NCBI RefSeq assembly: GCF_023101665.1
Contig: NZ_CP082161.1
Coordinates: forward strand, 7,130,001-7,194,000
Source of the DNA: Bradyrhizobium sp. 195
Lineage (GTDB): Bacteria > Pseudomonadota > Alphaproteobacteria > Rhizobiales > Xanthobacteraceae
Length of the DNA: 64,000 nt
Direction: 5' to 3'
Shown: positions 44,227 through 53,109 of the stretch, one piece after another
Layout of the letters: each line of letters opens with the position of its first letter
How positions within the stretch are numbered: the stretch's first letter is position 1
Made by a program: the position numbers and the translations under genes
Notes under the pieces: generated by a model
What the model was told of the DNA's origin: nothing
Database searches by the model: none
The model's input: only the letters and a program-made list of their open reading frames with translations

Positions 44227-44313
44227 ATGAACACACCCGAATCTTATACCGTCATGGTCGCCTGCGTCTCGTGCCTGACCATCATGGGATTGATGGCCGT
44301 CGGGGCGTGGTGA
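44227..44313 (+). CDS. Very small membrane protein (28 aa)
   Basis: A 28-residue frame, ATG 44227 to TGA 44311-44313, with a strong ribosome-binding sequence (GGGAGGAAG, spacing 5). Apart from the first eight residues it is hydrophobic (VMVACVSCLTIMGLMAVGAW), long enough to cross the membrane once, with two Cys. The good ribosome-binding site is the main support; too short to identify. Confidence 0.5.
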   Translation: MNTPESYTVMVACVSCLTIMGLMAVGAW

Positions 44314-44498
44314 ACATGACCGACTGCGATCGCGGACGGTGACCAGGTCCGCCAACGACAGACGAACGCAGCACGCGCCGTTTTTCCATTGTCGGCCAAT
44401 AGACGCCGGAAAGTCTTTTCGGTCTGTAGACGTGATTGTTTCGTGATGTGAGCGTTGCCGCCGCTTGGTGCTGCGGCGGCTCCGCTTCAAATCGGATG

Positions 44499-44834
44499 TC
44501 AGCTTCCAGGCGGGGAATACGAAGAGCGCAGCTTCGCCGCGTTCTGGCGGACCTGCTTGATCTCATCCTGCGTGAACAAGCGAGTGAGTTTCACGTTCTG
44601 CAGGGTGCCCGCCGTGACGGTCAGGCCAGAGATGGCCGGAGCCGCGCTGGGATCAGGCACATCGAAAATCACCAAAACGCCAGGACCGTCGGCCGCAACA
44701 CTGTACATCGAGATCAGCCTTCCGCCGGCCGCCTCGATGAGTTTTCTGGCCGCCTCCTGACGATCAGTCGTGGGGTTTTCCAAAATGGCGTTGAGAGCGC
44801 GTGGTGTGTATTGGCCGCTGAGGCAAAAATGCAT
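44499..44834 (-). CDS. GYD domain protein
   Basis: A 111-residue protein of the GYD family: MHFCLSGQYTPRALNAILENP, RKLIEAAGGRLISMYSVAADGPGVLVIFDVPD, and a C-terminal LTRLFTQDEIKQVRQNAAKL helix. GYD proteins are small ferredoxin-like-fold stress-associated proteins without an established biochemical role. AGAGGAG precedes the ATG. An 8-bp GC hairpin (44457-44480) follows the gene. Upstream are 258 bp with no supported gene before lpxK. Confidence 0.8.
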   Translation of the reverse strand: MHFCLSGQYTPRALNAILENPTTDRQEAARKLIEAAGGRLISMYSVAADGPGVLVIFDVPDPSAAPAISGLTVTAGTLQNVKLTRLFTQDEIKQVRQNAAKLRSSYSPPGS

Positions 44835-45092
44835 GGCATGTTCTCCTCTGATCTTTTGGCAATAACTCTCCGTGCCGTCCCGAACTGGTCGTTACGGCCG
44901 CTGCGCCTGAATGATGAAGATACGTTGCCCGCCGTGGGCATCAACGCCGTCGATGATTGCCGGGAGTTCGGCACGTCCCGGTGACGGCTCTCATCGAAGG
45001 CTACATCAACTCCCGAACGCGCGGAAGAGGATTCGCCAGTCGCGACTCTTTGCTTTTCAGGCTACGGCAGAGACGTTGCCTTATGTTCGAGA

Positions 45093-46109
45093 TCAACGCG
45101 TGCTGAACCGCCGCTCGCGCGCCTTGTACAGATGATCGCTGATCAATTGCCGGAGCTTTGCCGGCTCGTCGAATTCGAGCTCGACGGCGAACGGCACGAT
45201 GTCATCAGGCACACCCTCGCTGCCGCGCAGGCGTGCGAGGTCCTTTTCCGTCGTCACCAGCGTGAGCTGCTCGCGCCGGGCGTCCGCCGCAAGCGCTGCG
45301 ATCTCCTCGCGCGAAAACATGTGGTGGTCGGGATAAGGTCGCGTGCGCGCGACGTCGATGCCGCCGGCACGCAAGCTGCGGAAGAAGCGCTCGGGATCGC
45401 CGATGCCGGCGAAGGCGAGAACCCGCTTGCCGAACAGCTGCGCGAGCGAGGCCGCATTCGGTTTCAGGCGCGCGCGCAGCTCCGGCTTGTCGCGCTTGGC
45501 AAGCTCTGCCGCGACGTCGTTGGCGGCACGGCCATCGCCGATCAGCACCAACGCATCGGTGCGCGCAAGCTGCGCCTTCAGCGGCGCGCGCAAGGGACCG
45601 GCGGGAAACACCTCGCAATTGCTGAGGCCGCGCTCGCTGTCGATCACGATCAGCGAGGCGTCCTTGAACAGGCGCGGGTTCTGGAAACCGTCGTCCATCA
45701 GGATCACGGTGGCGCCTTGCGACTTCGCCAGCGCGGCGCCATCGAGACGGTCTCGCGCGACCGCGACCGGGACGTCGCGCGCCATCATCAGAGGCTCGTC
45801 GCCGACATCCGCAGCATTGTGGCGTGCGCGGTCGACCATGACCGGGCCTTTAAGATGTCCGCCATAGCCGCGGCTCAGCACCACCGGCGTCTCGCCGAGC
45901 TCGCGCAGGAGCCTCGTCAGCGCCAGCACGGTCGGCGTCTTGCCGGCGCCTCCGACATGGTAGTTGCCGACACAGATCACGGGAATGCCGGCGTCTGCGC
46001 CTGTGCGCAGCATGCGCCGCTCGGTGATCGCGCCGTAGAGCAGACCCAGCGGCTGTAACGCATACGACGTGAAGGAGCGAGGCCGGTACCAGAAGGCCGG
46101 CTCACGCAT
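45093..46109 (-). CDS. lpxK: Tetraacyldisaccharide 4'-kinase LpxK
   Basis: LpxK phosphorylates the 4' position of the lipid A precursor at the inner membrane. The 338-residue product has the N-terminal membrane-associated segment (SFTSYALQPLGLLYGAI), the Walker A loop GNYHVGGAGKTPTVLAL (about 47-63), and the VLSRGYGGHLKGPV, LIMDDGFQNPRL-type box (here VILMDDGFQNPRLFKD). It is the last gene of a six-gene minus-strand operon and overlaps waaA by 8 bp. Confidence 0.95.
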   Translation of the reverse strand: MREPAFWYRPRSFTSYALQPLGLLYGAITERRMLRTGADAGIPVICVGNYHVGGAGKTPTVLALTRLLRELGETPVVLSRGYGGHLKGPVMVDRARHNAADVGDEPLMMARDVPVAVARDRLDGAALAKSQGATVILMDDGFQNPRLFKDASLIVIDSERGLSNCEVFPAGPLRAPLKAQLARTDALVLIGDGRAANDVAAELAKRDKPELRARLKPNAASLAQLFGKRVLAFAGIGDPERFFRSLRAGGIDVARTRPYPDHHMFSREEIAALAADARREQLTLVTTEKDLARLRGSEGVPDDIVPFAVELEFDEPAKLRQLISDHLYKARERRFSTR

Positions 46110-47418
46110 TGGCGGCCCCCATCTCGATCCGCAATTGCAACAGATACGGCTCGAGCGCCGTCATGGTGCGCTCCAGTGCGCCGCCGAGCTGCTCGACCAC
46201 GCCGCTGCCGGCGCGCTGCATCTTGTCGCGCATGACGGGGTCGGCCAGCAACTGGCCGAGCTGCTTGGCCAGCGCCTCCTGCGTGTCGGCCTGCCGCGCA
46301 CCGCCACTGCCATCGAGCGCCGCATAGACATCGGCGAAGTTGAAGACGTGCGGTCCATGGACGATGGCGGCACCCAACTTGATCGCCTCGATCGGGTTCT
46401 GCCCGCCATGATGGATCAGCGATCCACCCATGAACACGATCGGCGACAGGCGATAGAACAGGCCGAGCTCGCCCATGGTGTCGGCGACATAGATGTCGGT
46501 CGTCGCGGTCGGCAGCTCCTCGCGTGAGCGCAGCGCCGGCTTCAGGCCGGAGGCCGTGATCAAGCCTGAGATCGAGGAGCCGCGATCGGGATGCCGCGGC
46601 ACGATCACGGTGAGCAGCTGCGGAAAGAAACCGACGAGGCTGCGATGCGCCGCGGCCAGTATCTCGTCCTCGCCCGGATGGGTCGAGGCCGCGACGATGA
46701 TCGGCCGCCCGCGCGTCATCGCCATCAGCCGCTCGAGCTTGGCGGGATCGGCCGGCGGTGCCGGCACGTCGAGCTTGAGATTGCCGGTGGTGACGACGTC
46801 GCGGCCGCCAAGCGCGGAGAAGCGTTCGGCATCCGTCTTCGACTGCGCCAGGCAAATGTCGAACCGCGACAGCAGCGCCGAGATGGTGCCGTGCATGCGC
46901 TGCCAGCGCGGGAAGGAGCGCGGCGACATCCGTCCGTTGATCAGCACCATCGGCACCCGGCGCGCTGCGCCGGCGAGGATCAGGTTCGGCCACAAATCGG
47001 ATTCGATGAACAGCGCCAGCGACGGCTTCCAATGATCGAGGAAGCGCGCGACATAGCGGGGCGAGTCATACGGCACGTATTGATGGATGACGTCGGGCGG
47101 AAAGCGCTTTGCGACCACGGCGGCCGAGGTGACGGTCCCCGAGGTGAGCAGGATGCGCAAATTGAGATCGCGCAAGCGCTCGATCAGCGCCGCTGCGGCC
47201 AGCACCTCGCCGACACTGGCACCGTGGATCCAGACCAGCGGGCCGTGCGGCCGCACGTCCCGGGACAGGCCCCGCCGCTCACCGACGCGCGCAGGGTCTT
47301 CCTTGCCCTGCTTCAGCCGCCGCTTGATCAGCGCAGGCGCAAGCGGCACCAGGCCGGAGGCCAGACGCCGATACATTCGCAGCGTGATCGGCAGCGCAAT
47401 GGGCAGCGATTTAGGCAT
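46102..47418 (-). CDS. waaA: 3-deoxy-D-manno-octulosonic acid transferase WaaA
   Basis: WaaA (KdtA) adds Kdo from CMP-Kdo to the lipid A precursor. The 438-residue GT30 enzyme has the N-terminal hydrophobic anchor, the catalytic-Glu motif WIHGASVGEVLAAA, the FIESDLWPNLI motif and the donor-binding part (TMGELGLFYRLSPIVFMGGSL, GGQNPIEAIKLGAAIVHGP). It overlaps lpxK downstream and the DUF374 gene upstream by 8 bp each, so the three are translationally coupled steps of lipopolysaccharide inner-core assembly. Confidence 0.95.
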   Translation of the reverse strand: MPKSLPIALPITLRMYRRLASGLVPLAPALIKRRLKQGKEDPARVGERRGLSRDVRPHGPLVWIHGASVGEVLAAAALIERLRDLNLRILLTSGTVTSAAVVAKRFPPDVIHQYVPYDSPRYVARFLDHWKPSLALFIESDLWPNLILAGAARRVPMVLINGRMSPRSFPRWQRMHGTISALLSRFDICLAQSKTDAERFSALGGRDVVTTGNLKLDVPAPPADPAKLERLMAMTRGRPIIVAASTHPGEDEILAAAHRSLVGFFPQLLTVIVPRHPDRGSSISGLITASGLKPALRSREELPTATTDIYVADTMGELGLFYRLSPIVFMGGSLIHHGGQNPIEAIKLGAAIVHGPHVFNFADVYAALDGSGGARQADTQEALAKQLGQLLADPVMRDKMQRAGSGVVEQLGGALERTMTALEPYLLQLRIEMGAANA

Positions 47419-48124
47419 CTTGGGGCCCCGGGCGGCCGAGCTGCGCGTAGGCGCGGCGGGTCGCCTCGTTCAACGTCTCTTCCAGCTCCAGCCGCAGCGC
47501 TTCCATCGTGGCTGCGTCGGCATCCGGTGGAACGTGGATTTCCTTGATGCCGACCAACGCGCCCCGCCCGAATGGCAGATTGATGGTGGTGCGGTCCCAG
47601 TTCTTCAGCCGGATGAAGCGGCTGGTCGCCATCGCGAAAGGCATGATCGGCCGCCCCGATTCCCGTGCCAGCATGATGATGCCGAGCCCGGCCACGCGCG
47701 CGCGCTTGGGGACATCGGCGGTCAGCGCGACATTACAACCGTCCTGAAGCGTCCGCACCATTTCCTTGAAGGCGCCGACCCCGCCCTTGCGGTGGAACGC
47801 GCTGCCATGATCGCCGGAACCGCGGATCAAACCGATGCCGAGCCGCTCCACCGCGATGGCGTTGAACTCGCCGTCGCGGTGACGGGAGATCAGGACCTTG
47901 GCCCGATAGGATTCCTTGTTCTTGATGAAGGGGGTGAGAAAATGCTGGCCGTGCCAGAAGGCGAAGATCGCCGGGATCTGCGGCTCGACGATGTCATAGA
48001 CATCAGGCGGATCGAACGTGAATTTGTTGGTGCGCCAGACCAGACGCAGATATTCGGCCGCCAGAACCCCGACGGCACGCTGAAACCAGCTGCTTCGCAG
48101 CGTATTGCGAAGCAGTTTTTTCAA
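47411..48124 (-). CDS. DUF374 lysophospholipid acyltransferase-family protein
   Basis: A 237-residue protein of the DUF374 group of the LPLAT superfamily: IFAFWHGQHFLTPF, SRHRDGEFNAIAVERLG, GSAFHRKGGVGAFKEMVRTL, ALTADVPKRARVAGLGIIMLA. The expected role is acyl transfer to a membrane lipid, plausibly lipid A given its place in the waaA-lpxK operon. Start is a TTG inside the stop of the DUF4170 gene (TTGA); no ATG fits better. Direct proof of its acceptor is lacking. Confidence 0.88.
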   Translation of the reverse strand: MKKLLRNTLRSSWFQRAVGVLAAEYLRLVWRTNKFTFDPPDVYDIVEPQIPAIFAFWHGQHFLTPFIKNKESYRAKVLISRHRDGEFNAIAVERLGIGLIRGSGDHGSAFHRKGGVGAFKEMVRTLQDGCNVALTADVPKRARVAGLGIIMLARESGRPIMPFAMATSRFIRLKNWDRTTINLPFGRGALVGIKEIHVPPDADAATMEALRLELEETLNEATRRAYAQLGRPGPQDA

Positions 48125-48363
48125 CGCGCCGGTTCTTGATTCGGGTCGAGCAGCCGGTGGAGATGGACGATGAAATAGCGCATCTGCGCATTGTCGACCG
48201 TGCTCTGCGCCTTGGCCCGCCAGGCGGCGTGGGCGGTGGCATAATTCGGATAGAGGCCGACGATCTCGACGTCGTCGAGATTCTTGAAGGTGTTGTGCTC
48301 GAGATCGACGAGTTCGCCGCCGACGACGAGGTGAAGCAATTGTTGCGGGGCACTATCTGGCAT
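48121..48363 (-). CDS. DUF4170 domain protein
   Basis: An 80-residue soluble protein: LLHLVVGGELVDLEHNTFKNLDDVEIVGLYPNYA then AWRAKAQSTVDNAQMRYFIVHLHRLLDP. This is the full DUF4170 pattern, a small alphaproteobacterial family nearly always located in the lipid A/Kdo gene cluster, as here. ATG 48363 is preferred; an in-frame GTG/ATG region further up has no homology. Function unknown. Confidence 0.85.
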   Translation of the reverse strand: MPDSAPQQLLHLVVGGELVDLEHNTFKNLDDVEIVGLYPNYATAHAAWRAKAQSTVDNAQMRYFIVHLHRLLDPNQEPAR

Positions 48364-48425
48364 GAGTCCTGTTCCTAACGGGCTGCCCGGCAAAGCAGTG
48401 TTCGACAAGCACGACGAAAAGCGCC

Positions 48426-49244
48426 TTAGGCTATGGGACGGTTTCGAAAATGCGCGACAATGCCCGCATGACGATCGCGCCCCGCTGCCACCAGCACCCC
48501 GTGCGCCACTTCCCGGCGGTTATAGAGGATGGGTTCTCCGGAGAGGTCGCTCATCCTACCATCGGCTTCCTGCACGATCAAATCGGCCGCCGCAAGGTCC
48601 CAATCATGGCTGTTGCCCCCCGCAAAAGCCGCATCCAGCGCGCCATGAGCGACCCGGCACAGGCGCAGCGCAAGCGAACCGATTCGCGGATGCAGCTTGA
48701 TCTCGCTGCCTGAGCTGTTGAGCCGCTCGACCAGCGGTTTCGGGCCGGCGACACGGGAGAAGTCGAGCGCGGATCCGGGCGAAGCCTGCACGGCCGCGCC
48801 GTTGAGCGTGGTGCCCTGGCCGCGTGCGGCGAAGAAGAACTCCCCGCTCGTCGGCGCGAACACCGCGGCGAGCACCGGCGTGGCATCCTCGACCAGCGCG
48901 ACGCTGACGCACCAGTCGTCGTGGCCGCCCAGGTAGTTGCGCGTGCCGTCGATGGGATCGACGATCCAAGTCAGCCGCCGCGACAGCCGCGCCGCGTCGT
49001 CGACGCTTTCCTCCGAGAGCCAGCCATAATCCGGCGTCGCCGCGCGCAGGCGTGCTTCGAGCAGGTCGTTGACGGCGATGTCGGCTTCCGACACCGGCGA
49101 AGAGGCGCCTTTGGTCCACTTCTTCAGCTCGGTGCGGAACATGGACTGCGCCAGCGCACCCGCTTCTCGCACCGTGTCTCGCAGCAGCGCGGCGTCGCGC
49201 GTCAGGATGGTTTCGCCCGGGGCGTTCGCCTCAACGTCCGCCAA
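48426..49244 (-). CDS. Inositol monophosphatase-family protein
   Basis: A 272-residue Mg-dependent phosphatase. Metal-binding motifs: LSEESVDD (Glu), WIVDPIDGTRNYLGG (Asp-Pro-Ile-Asp-Gly-Thr) and SHDWDLAAADLIVQEADG. The family includes inositol-1-phosphatase, fructose-1,6-bisphosphatase-like and CysQ (3'-phosphoadenosine 5'-phosphate) enzymes; the sequence fits the last group as well as the first, so the substrate is open. TTG start at 49244 overlaps the TldE gene end by 14 bp. Confidence 0.87.
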   Translation of the reverse strand: MADVEANAPGETILTRDAALLRDTVREAGALAQSMFRTELKKWTKGASSPVSEADIAVNDLLEARLRAATPDYGWLSEESVDDAARLSRRLTWIVDPIDGTRNYLGGHDDWCVSVALVEDATPVLAAVFAPTSGEFFFAARGQGTTLNGAAVQASPGSALDFSRVAGPKPLVERLNSSGSEIKLHPRIGSLALRLCRVAHGALDAAFAGGNSHDWDLAAADLIVQEADGRMSDLSGEPILYNRREVAHGVLVAAGRDRHAGIVAHFRNRPIA

Positions 49245-50622
49245 GCGTCAAACCCTCGATGCGCACCGTCGGCGCATTGACGCCGTAGCGGAACTCGAGA
49301 TTGTTCGCCGGCTGCATCGACTTGAAGATCTCGAACAGATGGCCGGCGATCGTCACCTCGCTGACGGGATAGGTGATCTCGCCGTTCTCGATCCAAAAGC
49401 CCGAGGCGCCGCGGCTGTAATCGCCGGTGACGCCGTTCACACCCGAGCCGATCAGATCGGTGACGTAGAAACCCTGCTTGATGTCGGAGATCAGCTCGGC
49501 GGGCGTCGGCGTGCCGGGCTCGAGATGCAGATTGTAAGGGCCCGGTGACGGCGAGGACGAGACGCCGCGATGGGCGTGACCGGTGGTGGTGAGGCCGAGC
49601 TCGCGCGCGGTGGCACAGTCGAGCAGCCAGGTCGTCAGCACGCCCTCGTCGATCAGCGCGATCTTCTTCACCGCGACGCCCTCGGCATCGAAGGTCTGCG
49701 AGCGCAGGCCGCGCTTGCGCAAGGGATCGTCGACGATGCGGATGTTCTTCGCAAACAGCTGCTGGCCGAGCTTGTCCTTCAGGAAGCTGGTCTTGCGCGC
49801 GATCGAGGCGCCGTTGATGGCGCCGACGACATGGCCGACCAGGGAGCCGGCAACGCGCGGATCGAACACGACCGGCACCTTGCAGGTCTCGACCTTGCGC
49901 GGATTGGAGCGCGCCACGGTGCGCTCGCCGGCGGAACGGCCGACGATTTGCGGCGACAACAGGTCCGCGCCATGCGGCGCCGAGGTGAAGTCGTAATCGC
50001 GCTCCATGCCGGTGCCTTCGCCAGAGATGGCGGTGGCGGAGATGCCCTGGCTGGAGCGCAAATAGGAGCCGTGGAAGCCGGTCGAGGTGACCAGTACCAT
50101 GCCGCCCATGCCGGCGGAGGCCGAGGCGCCGCCGGATTTGGTGACGCCCTTCACGGCGAGGGCCGCAGCCTCGGCCGCGAGCGCGCGACGCTCGAGCTCG
50201 CTGGTGGCGGGCACGTCGGGATCGAGCAGGTCGAGATCGGGAAAGTCGCGTGCGAGCAGCGCGGGATCGGCGAGGCCGACATACTTGTCGTCGGGCGCAA
50301 CGCGCGCCATCGCGACCGCGCGTTCGGCGAGCTTGGTGACGGCATCGCCGCTTACGTCGTTGGTCGAGACCACCGCCTGGCGCTGCCCGACCAGCACGCG
50401 CAGACCGACATCGTCGCCCTCCGAGCGCTCGGATTCCTCGACGCGCCCGTCGCGCACCTCGACACCTTGCGAGACGCCGCGCACCGCGACCGCATCGGCC
50501 GCGTCCGCGCCGGCGCGCTTGGCCGCCTCGACCAGCCGCTGCGCGAGGTCGGAGAGCGCGGACTGATCGAACAGGTCGCGACTGGCTTTAGGCGAAAGCG
50601 TCGAGCTTGGTGAAGAGTTCAC
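49231..50622 (-). CDS. tldE: TldD/PmbA family protein, TldE-type subunit
   Basis: A 463-residue protein of the modulator-of-gyrase family. It lacks the HExxxH zinc motif of TldD and so is the PmbA/TldE half, which supports the TldD protease in maturing small peptides and microcins. Typical blocks: GVEVRDGRVEESERSEGDDVGLRV, RKVETCKVPVVFDPRVAGSL, GINGASIARKTSFLKDKLG-like segment, and SPSPGPYNLHLEPG. Start GTG 50622. First gene of the operon leading to lpxK. The partner tldD is not in the window. Confidence 0.88.
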   Translation of the reverse strand: MNSSPSSTLSPKASRDLFDQSALSDLAQRLVEAAKRAGADAADAVAVRGVSQGVEVRDGRVEESERSEGDDVGLRVLVGQRQAVVSTNDVSGDAVTKLAERAVAMARVAPDDKYVGLADPALLARDFPDLDLLDPDVPATSELERRALAAEAAALAVKGVTKSGGASASAGMGGMVLVTSTGFHGSYLRSSQGISATAISGEGTGMERDYDFTSAPHGADLLSPQIVGRSAGERTVARSNPRKVETCKVPVVFDPRVAGSLVGHVVGAINGASIARKTSFLKDKLGQQLFAKNIRIVDDPLRKRGLRSQTFDAEGVAVKKIALIDEGVLTTWLLDCATARELGLTTTGHAHRGVSSSPSPGPYNLHLEPGTPTPAELISDIKQGFYVTDLIGSGVNGVTGDYSRGASGFWIENGEITYPVSEVTIAGHLFEIFKSMQPANNLEFRYGVNAPTVRIEGLTLGGR

Positions 50623-50886
50623 GAACGAAATCCTGTTGGGGCGGGGGTCGGGACCGGAACCCACAGATGTGCCCTAATGGCGCGGACTTCAAGCATTTTC
50701 AGCCTGCCAAAAGCTCAGATTCGCAGCTTGCGCGCAACGTCTCGTCAATCATGTGCGCCAAGCTCTTGTCAATCATGAGCAGCAGTGACGGTGGGTTAAC
50801 CAGCCTTTTTAAGCGGTTTCGGAAAGCCGCGCGCTAAGGTCCTCGCATCGACCGGGAACATAATCCCGGCGGGGAGAACTAAAGCC

Positions 50887-51405
50887 GTGAGGCGTCAAAC
50901 AGCAACATGCGGGGTCACTCCCGCCGGGTCGAGCCGCTCCCTGCGGCTCGACCCTCTTTCCCTTCCGGTCCGCTTCGACGCGCACGATCCGCGCGCCGAC
51001 GGCCATGTCCGGCAGATCGAGCTTCATCGCGAACGTGTCGTGCTGCGCCGCGCCGTCCGCGGCATGCAGATGGCGATCAACGTCCGCGTCAGCGACTTCA
51101 CCGGTGTCGCGCTGCGCGGCAATGACGAGGCACAAGCCCTCGTCCTCGTGCATCGCGATCCCTCGCTGTCCGTGCCGCTGCTGGTCGGCGCCGACGGTGA
51201 CGAGCTCACCGAGGCCTGGGCGACCTGGAGCGAGCTCTTCGCGCTGCCCCAACTCGACGAAGGTGCGCGCAAGCCCGCGGCCCGCCGCCGCCGCGCCAAT
51301 GCGATCCGCGCCCGCCGTCCGAAATTCCTGATGCGCCGCCGCGCCGGTATCGCACGCGAGCTGCCGGTTCATCGCGAAGAACGCGAGATCATCGCGAGGG
51401 ATTGA
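50887..51405 (+). CDS. DUF6101 family protein
   Basis: A 172-residue basic protein: RLDPLSLPVRFDAHDPRADG, a repeated REIVLRR-like VVLRRAVRGMQMAINVRV, then LVHRDPSLSVPLLVGADGDELTEAWATWSELF and a strongly basic tail (RKPAARRRRANAIRARRP). It matches the DUF6101 group common in Bradyrhizobiaceae. Start is a GTG behind GGGGAGAA. Function unknown; the basic tail could bind nucleic acid or membrane. Confidence 0.78.
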   Translation: MRRQTATCGVTPAGSSRSLRLDPLSLPVRFDAHDPRADGHVRQIELHRERVVLRRAVRGMQMAINVRVSDFTGVALRGNDEAQALVLVHRDPSLSVPLLVGADGDELTEAWATWSELFALPQLDEGARKPAARRRRANAIRARRPKFLMRRRAGIARELPVHREEREIIARD

Positions 51406-51421
51406 GCGGCAATCACGGTGC

Positions 51422-51513
51422 CGTAGGGTGGGCAAAGCGCAAGCGTGCCCACGTTTTTGTCAATCACTAGGAGATCGTGGGCACGGCGCAAGCGCGCCTT
51501 TGCCCACCCTACG
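51422..51513. repeat. Palindromic intergenic element, family C (copy 3)
   Basis: CGTAGGGTGGGCAAAGCGC ... GTGCCCACG and CGTGGGCACGGCGC ... TTTGCCCACCCTACG; convergent gap between DUF6101 and ubiA. The centre (GTCAATCACTAGGAGAT) is unpaired. Confidence 0.88.
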
Positions 51514-51517
51514 AGAC

Positions 51518-52450
51518 CTACGCCGCCCGCATCACCGCGTCGACCAGCAATCCCGCAAACAGTAACAGCCCCGCATCCCTGTTCGAATAGAACAGGCGCT
51601 TGCACAGTTCGGGATCGTCGATCCGCAAACGCACGATCTGCGATGCCAGATGCACGGCGAAGGCGGCGAGCCCGAGCCAGGCCGGCCAGCGGGCATCGCC
51701 CGAGGCCAGTGCGACGCCTATCAGCATCACTGCAAGTCCGTAGAACAGGATCAGCGCCTGGTGCGTATGCGCGCCGAACAGGCGCGCGGTGGACTTGATG
51801 CCGATCAGCGCGTCGTCCTCGGCATCCTGATGCGCGTAGATCGTGTCATAGCCGATTACCCAGGAGATCGCGCCGGCATAGAGCACCAGCGCGGTGACGT
51901 CGATACGCCCGAAGGTGACGGCAAATCCCATCAGGGCACCCCAGGAGAAGGCAAGCCCGAGCACGATCTGCGGCCACCAGGTGATGCGCTTCATGAAGGG
52001 GTAGATCGCGACGATCAGAAGCGAGGCGATGCCGGTCGCAATCGCGAAGCGGTTGAACTGCAGCAGCACCACGAGACCGATCAGCGCCTGCGCGACCATG
52101 AAGACCAGCGCCTGCTTCGTGGTCACCTGGCCGGACGGCAGCGGCCGCGAGCGCGTACGCTCGACCTTGTCGTCGAGGTCGCGGTCGGTGATGTCGTTCC
52201 AGGTGCAGCCCGCCCCGCGCATCACGAAGGCGCCGACGAAGAACAGCACGATGGTGAGCGGCAGGCCGCGGACGTCATGCGCCATGCCGCTCGCGAGCGC
52301 CGCCGACCACCAGCACGGCATCAACAGCAGCCAGGAGCCGATCGGACGGTCGAAGCGAGACAAGCGGAGATAGGGCCGCGCCCATGGCGGCGCCAGCGTA
52401 TCGACCCAGTTACCGGTGGAATCGGCAACGCGGGCGGATGTATCGCTCAT
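51518..52450 (-). CDS. ubiA: 4-hydroxybenzoate polyprenyltransferase UbiA
   Basis: UbiA attaches the polyprenyl chain to 4-hydroxybenzoate in ubiquinone synthesis, in the inner membrane. The 310-residue protein has about eight hydrophobic segments and both Asp-rich motifs: GCTWNDITDRDLDDKVERT and IGYDTIYAHQDAEDDALIG. Start ATG 52450 overlaps the stop of the upstream exported-protein gene (ATGA). Confidence 0.94.
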   Translation of the reverse strand: MSDTSARVADSTGNWVDTLAPPWARPYLRLSRFDRPIGSWLLLMPCWWSAALASGMAHDVRGLPLTIVLFFVGAFVMRGAGCTWNDITDRDLDDKVERTRSRPLPSGQVTTKQALVFMVAQALIGLVVLLQFNRFAIATGIASLLIVAIYPFMKRITWWPQIVLGLAFSWGALMGFAVTFGRIDVTALVLYAGAISWVIGYDTIYAHQDAEDDALIGIKSTARLFGAHTHQALILFYGLAVMLIGVALASGDARWPAWLGLAAFAVHLASQIVRLRIDDPELCKRLFYSNRDAGLLLFAGLLVDAVMRAA

Positions 52451-53109
52451 CGCGTCAGGACGTTGCCGTTGAGCGTGTCGAAGGTGCTGCCGCCCTTCTT
52501 GCCGGCATTGGCCTCAGGCGCGGAGCCCGAACCCAGCACCTCGCTCAGCGATGGGCCGGCCGGACGCGCCTGCTGTTGCTGCATTTGCTGCGCGACGTTG
52601 CAAACCTTCGCCTGCATGGCCTCGGTGTTCTTGTGGCCTTCCTTCATCTGCCCGCCGACCTGCGGCGGAATTCCGCACTTCGCGGCATTGGCCTCGATGT
52701 ACTTGAGCATCTTCCCCTCTGCCTGGCTGAAATTGCGGATCAGCTTGCAGGCCTCGTCGGGCGGCGCGTGACGGTCGCTGGCGGCTTTGATCAGCTTGCC
52801 GCGCTTCTCGGCTTCTTCGCGCAGGGGCATGAACGCCTTCATGCAATCCTCGCCGGGGCCGGCTTGCGTCGGCGGAGCCGCGCTGAACGCACCAGCGCCA
52901 CCGACGGGCGCGGCGCCATTCACGGGAAAGGACGATTGCGGCGCCGCGCCGACCGAAGCGGCCGGCGCCGAGCCGTTCACCGGGGGAAACGCGGAACTGG
53001 TAGGGGCCTGGTTCGGCAGCGGCGCCGGGAAGGCGCTTTGCGCATACGCGCCCGCGGCGCTCAGGGTGACCATGGCGGCAGTGATCGGAACCATCAAATG
53101 ACGGATCAT
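52447..53109 (-). CDS. Exported Cys-containing hypothetical protein upstream of ubiA
   Basis: A 220-residue protein: signal peptide (HLMVPITAAMVTLSAAGAYA), a Pro/Ala/Ser-rich linker (about 25-85), a helical Cys-bearing core (EDCMKAFMPLREEAEKRGKLIKAA, EACKLIRNFSQAEGKMLKYI, AAKCGIPPQVGGQMKEGH, KVCNVAQQMQQQQ) and a Gly-rich tail. Four Cys in the core could form two disulfides. Translationally coupled to ubiA by overlap, and divergent from rsmE. No enzyme motif; a periplasmic structural or binding role is possible. Confidence 0.78.
   Translation of the reverse strand: MIRHLMVPITAAMVTLSAAGAYAQSAFPAPLPNQAPTSSAFPPVNGSAPAASVGAAPQSSFPVNGAAPVGGAGAFSAAPPTQAGPGEDCMKAFMPLREEAEKRGKLIKAASDRHAPPDEACKLIRNFSQAEGKMLKYIEANAAKCGIPPQVGGQMKEGHKNTEAMQAKVCNVAQQMQQQQARPAGPSLSEVLGSGSAPEANAGKKGGSTFDTLNGNVLTR

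Noticed and set aside
50700..50790. Direct repeat GTCAATCATG before the DUF6101 gene
   Set aside because: Two short copies (CGTCAATCATG, TGTCAATCATG) about 30 nt apart are too short to set apart from chance, although they could be a regulator site.
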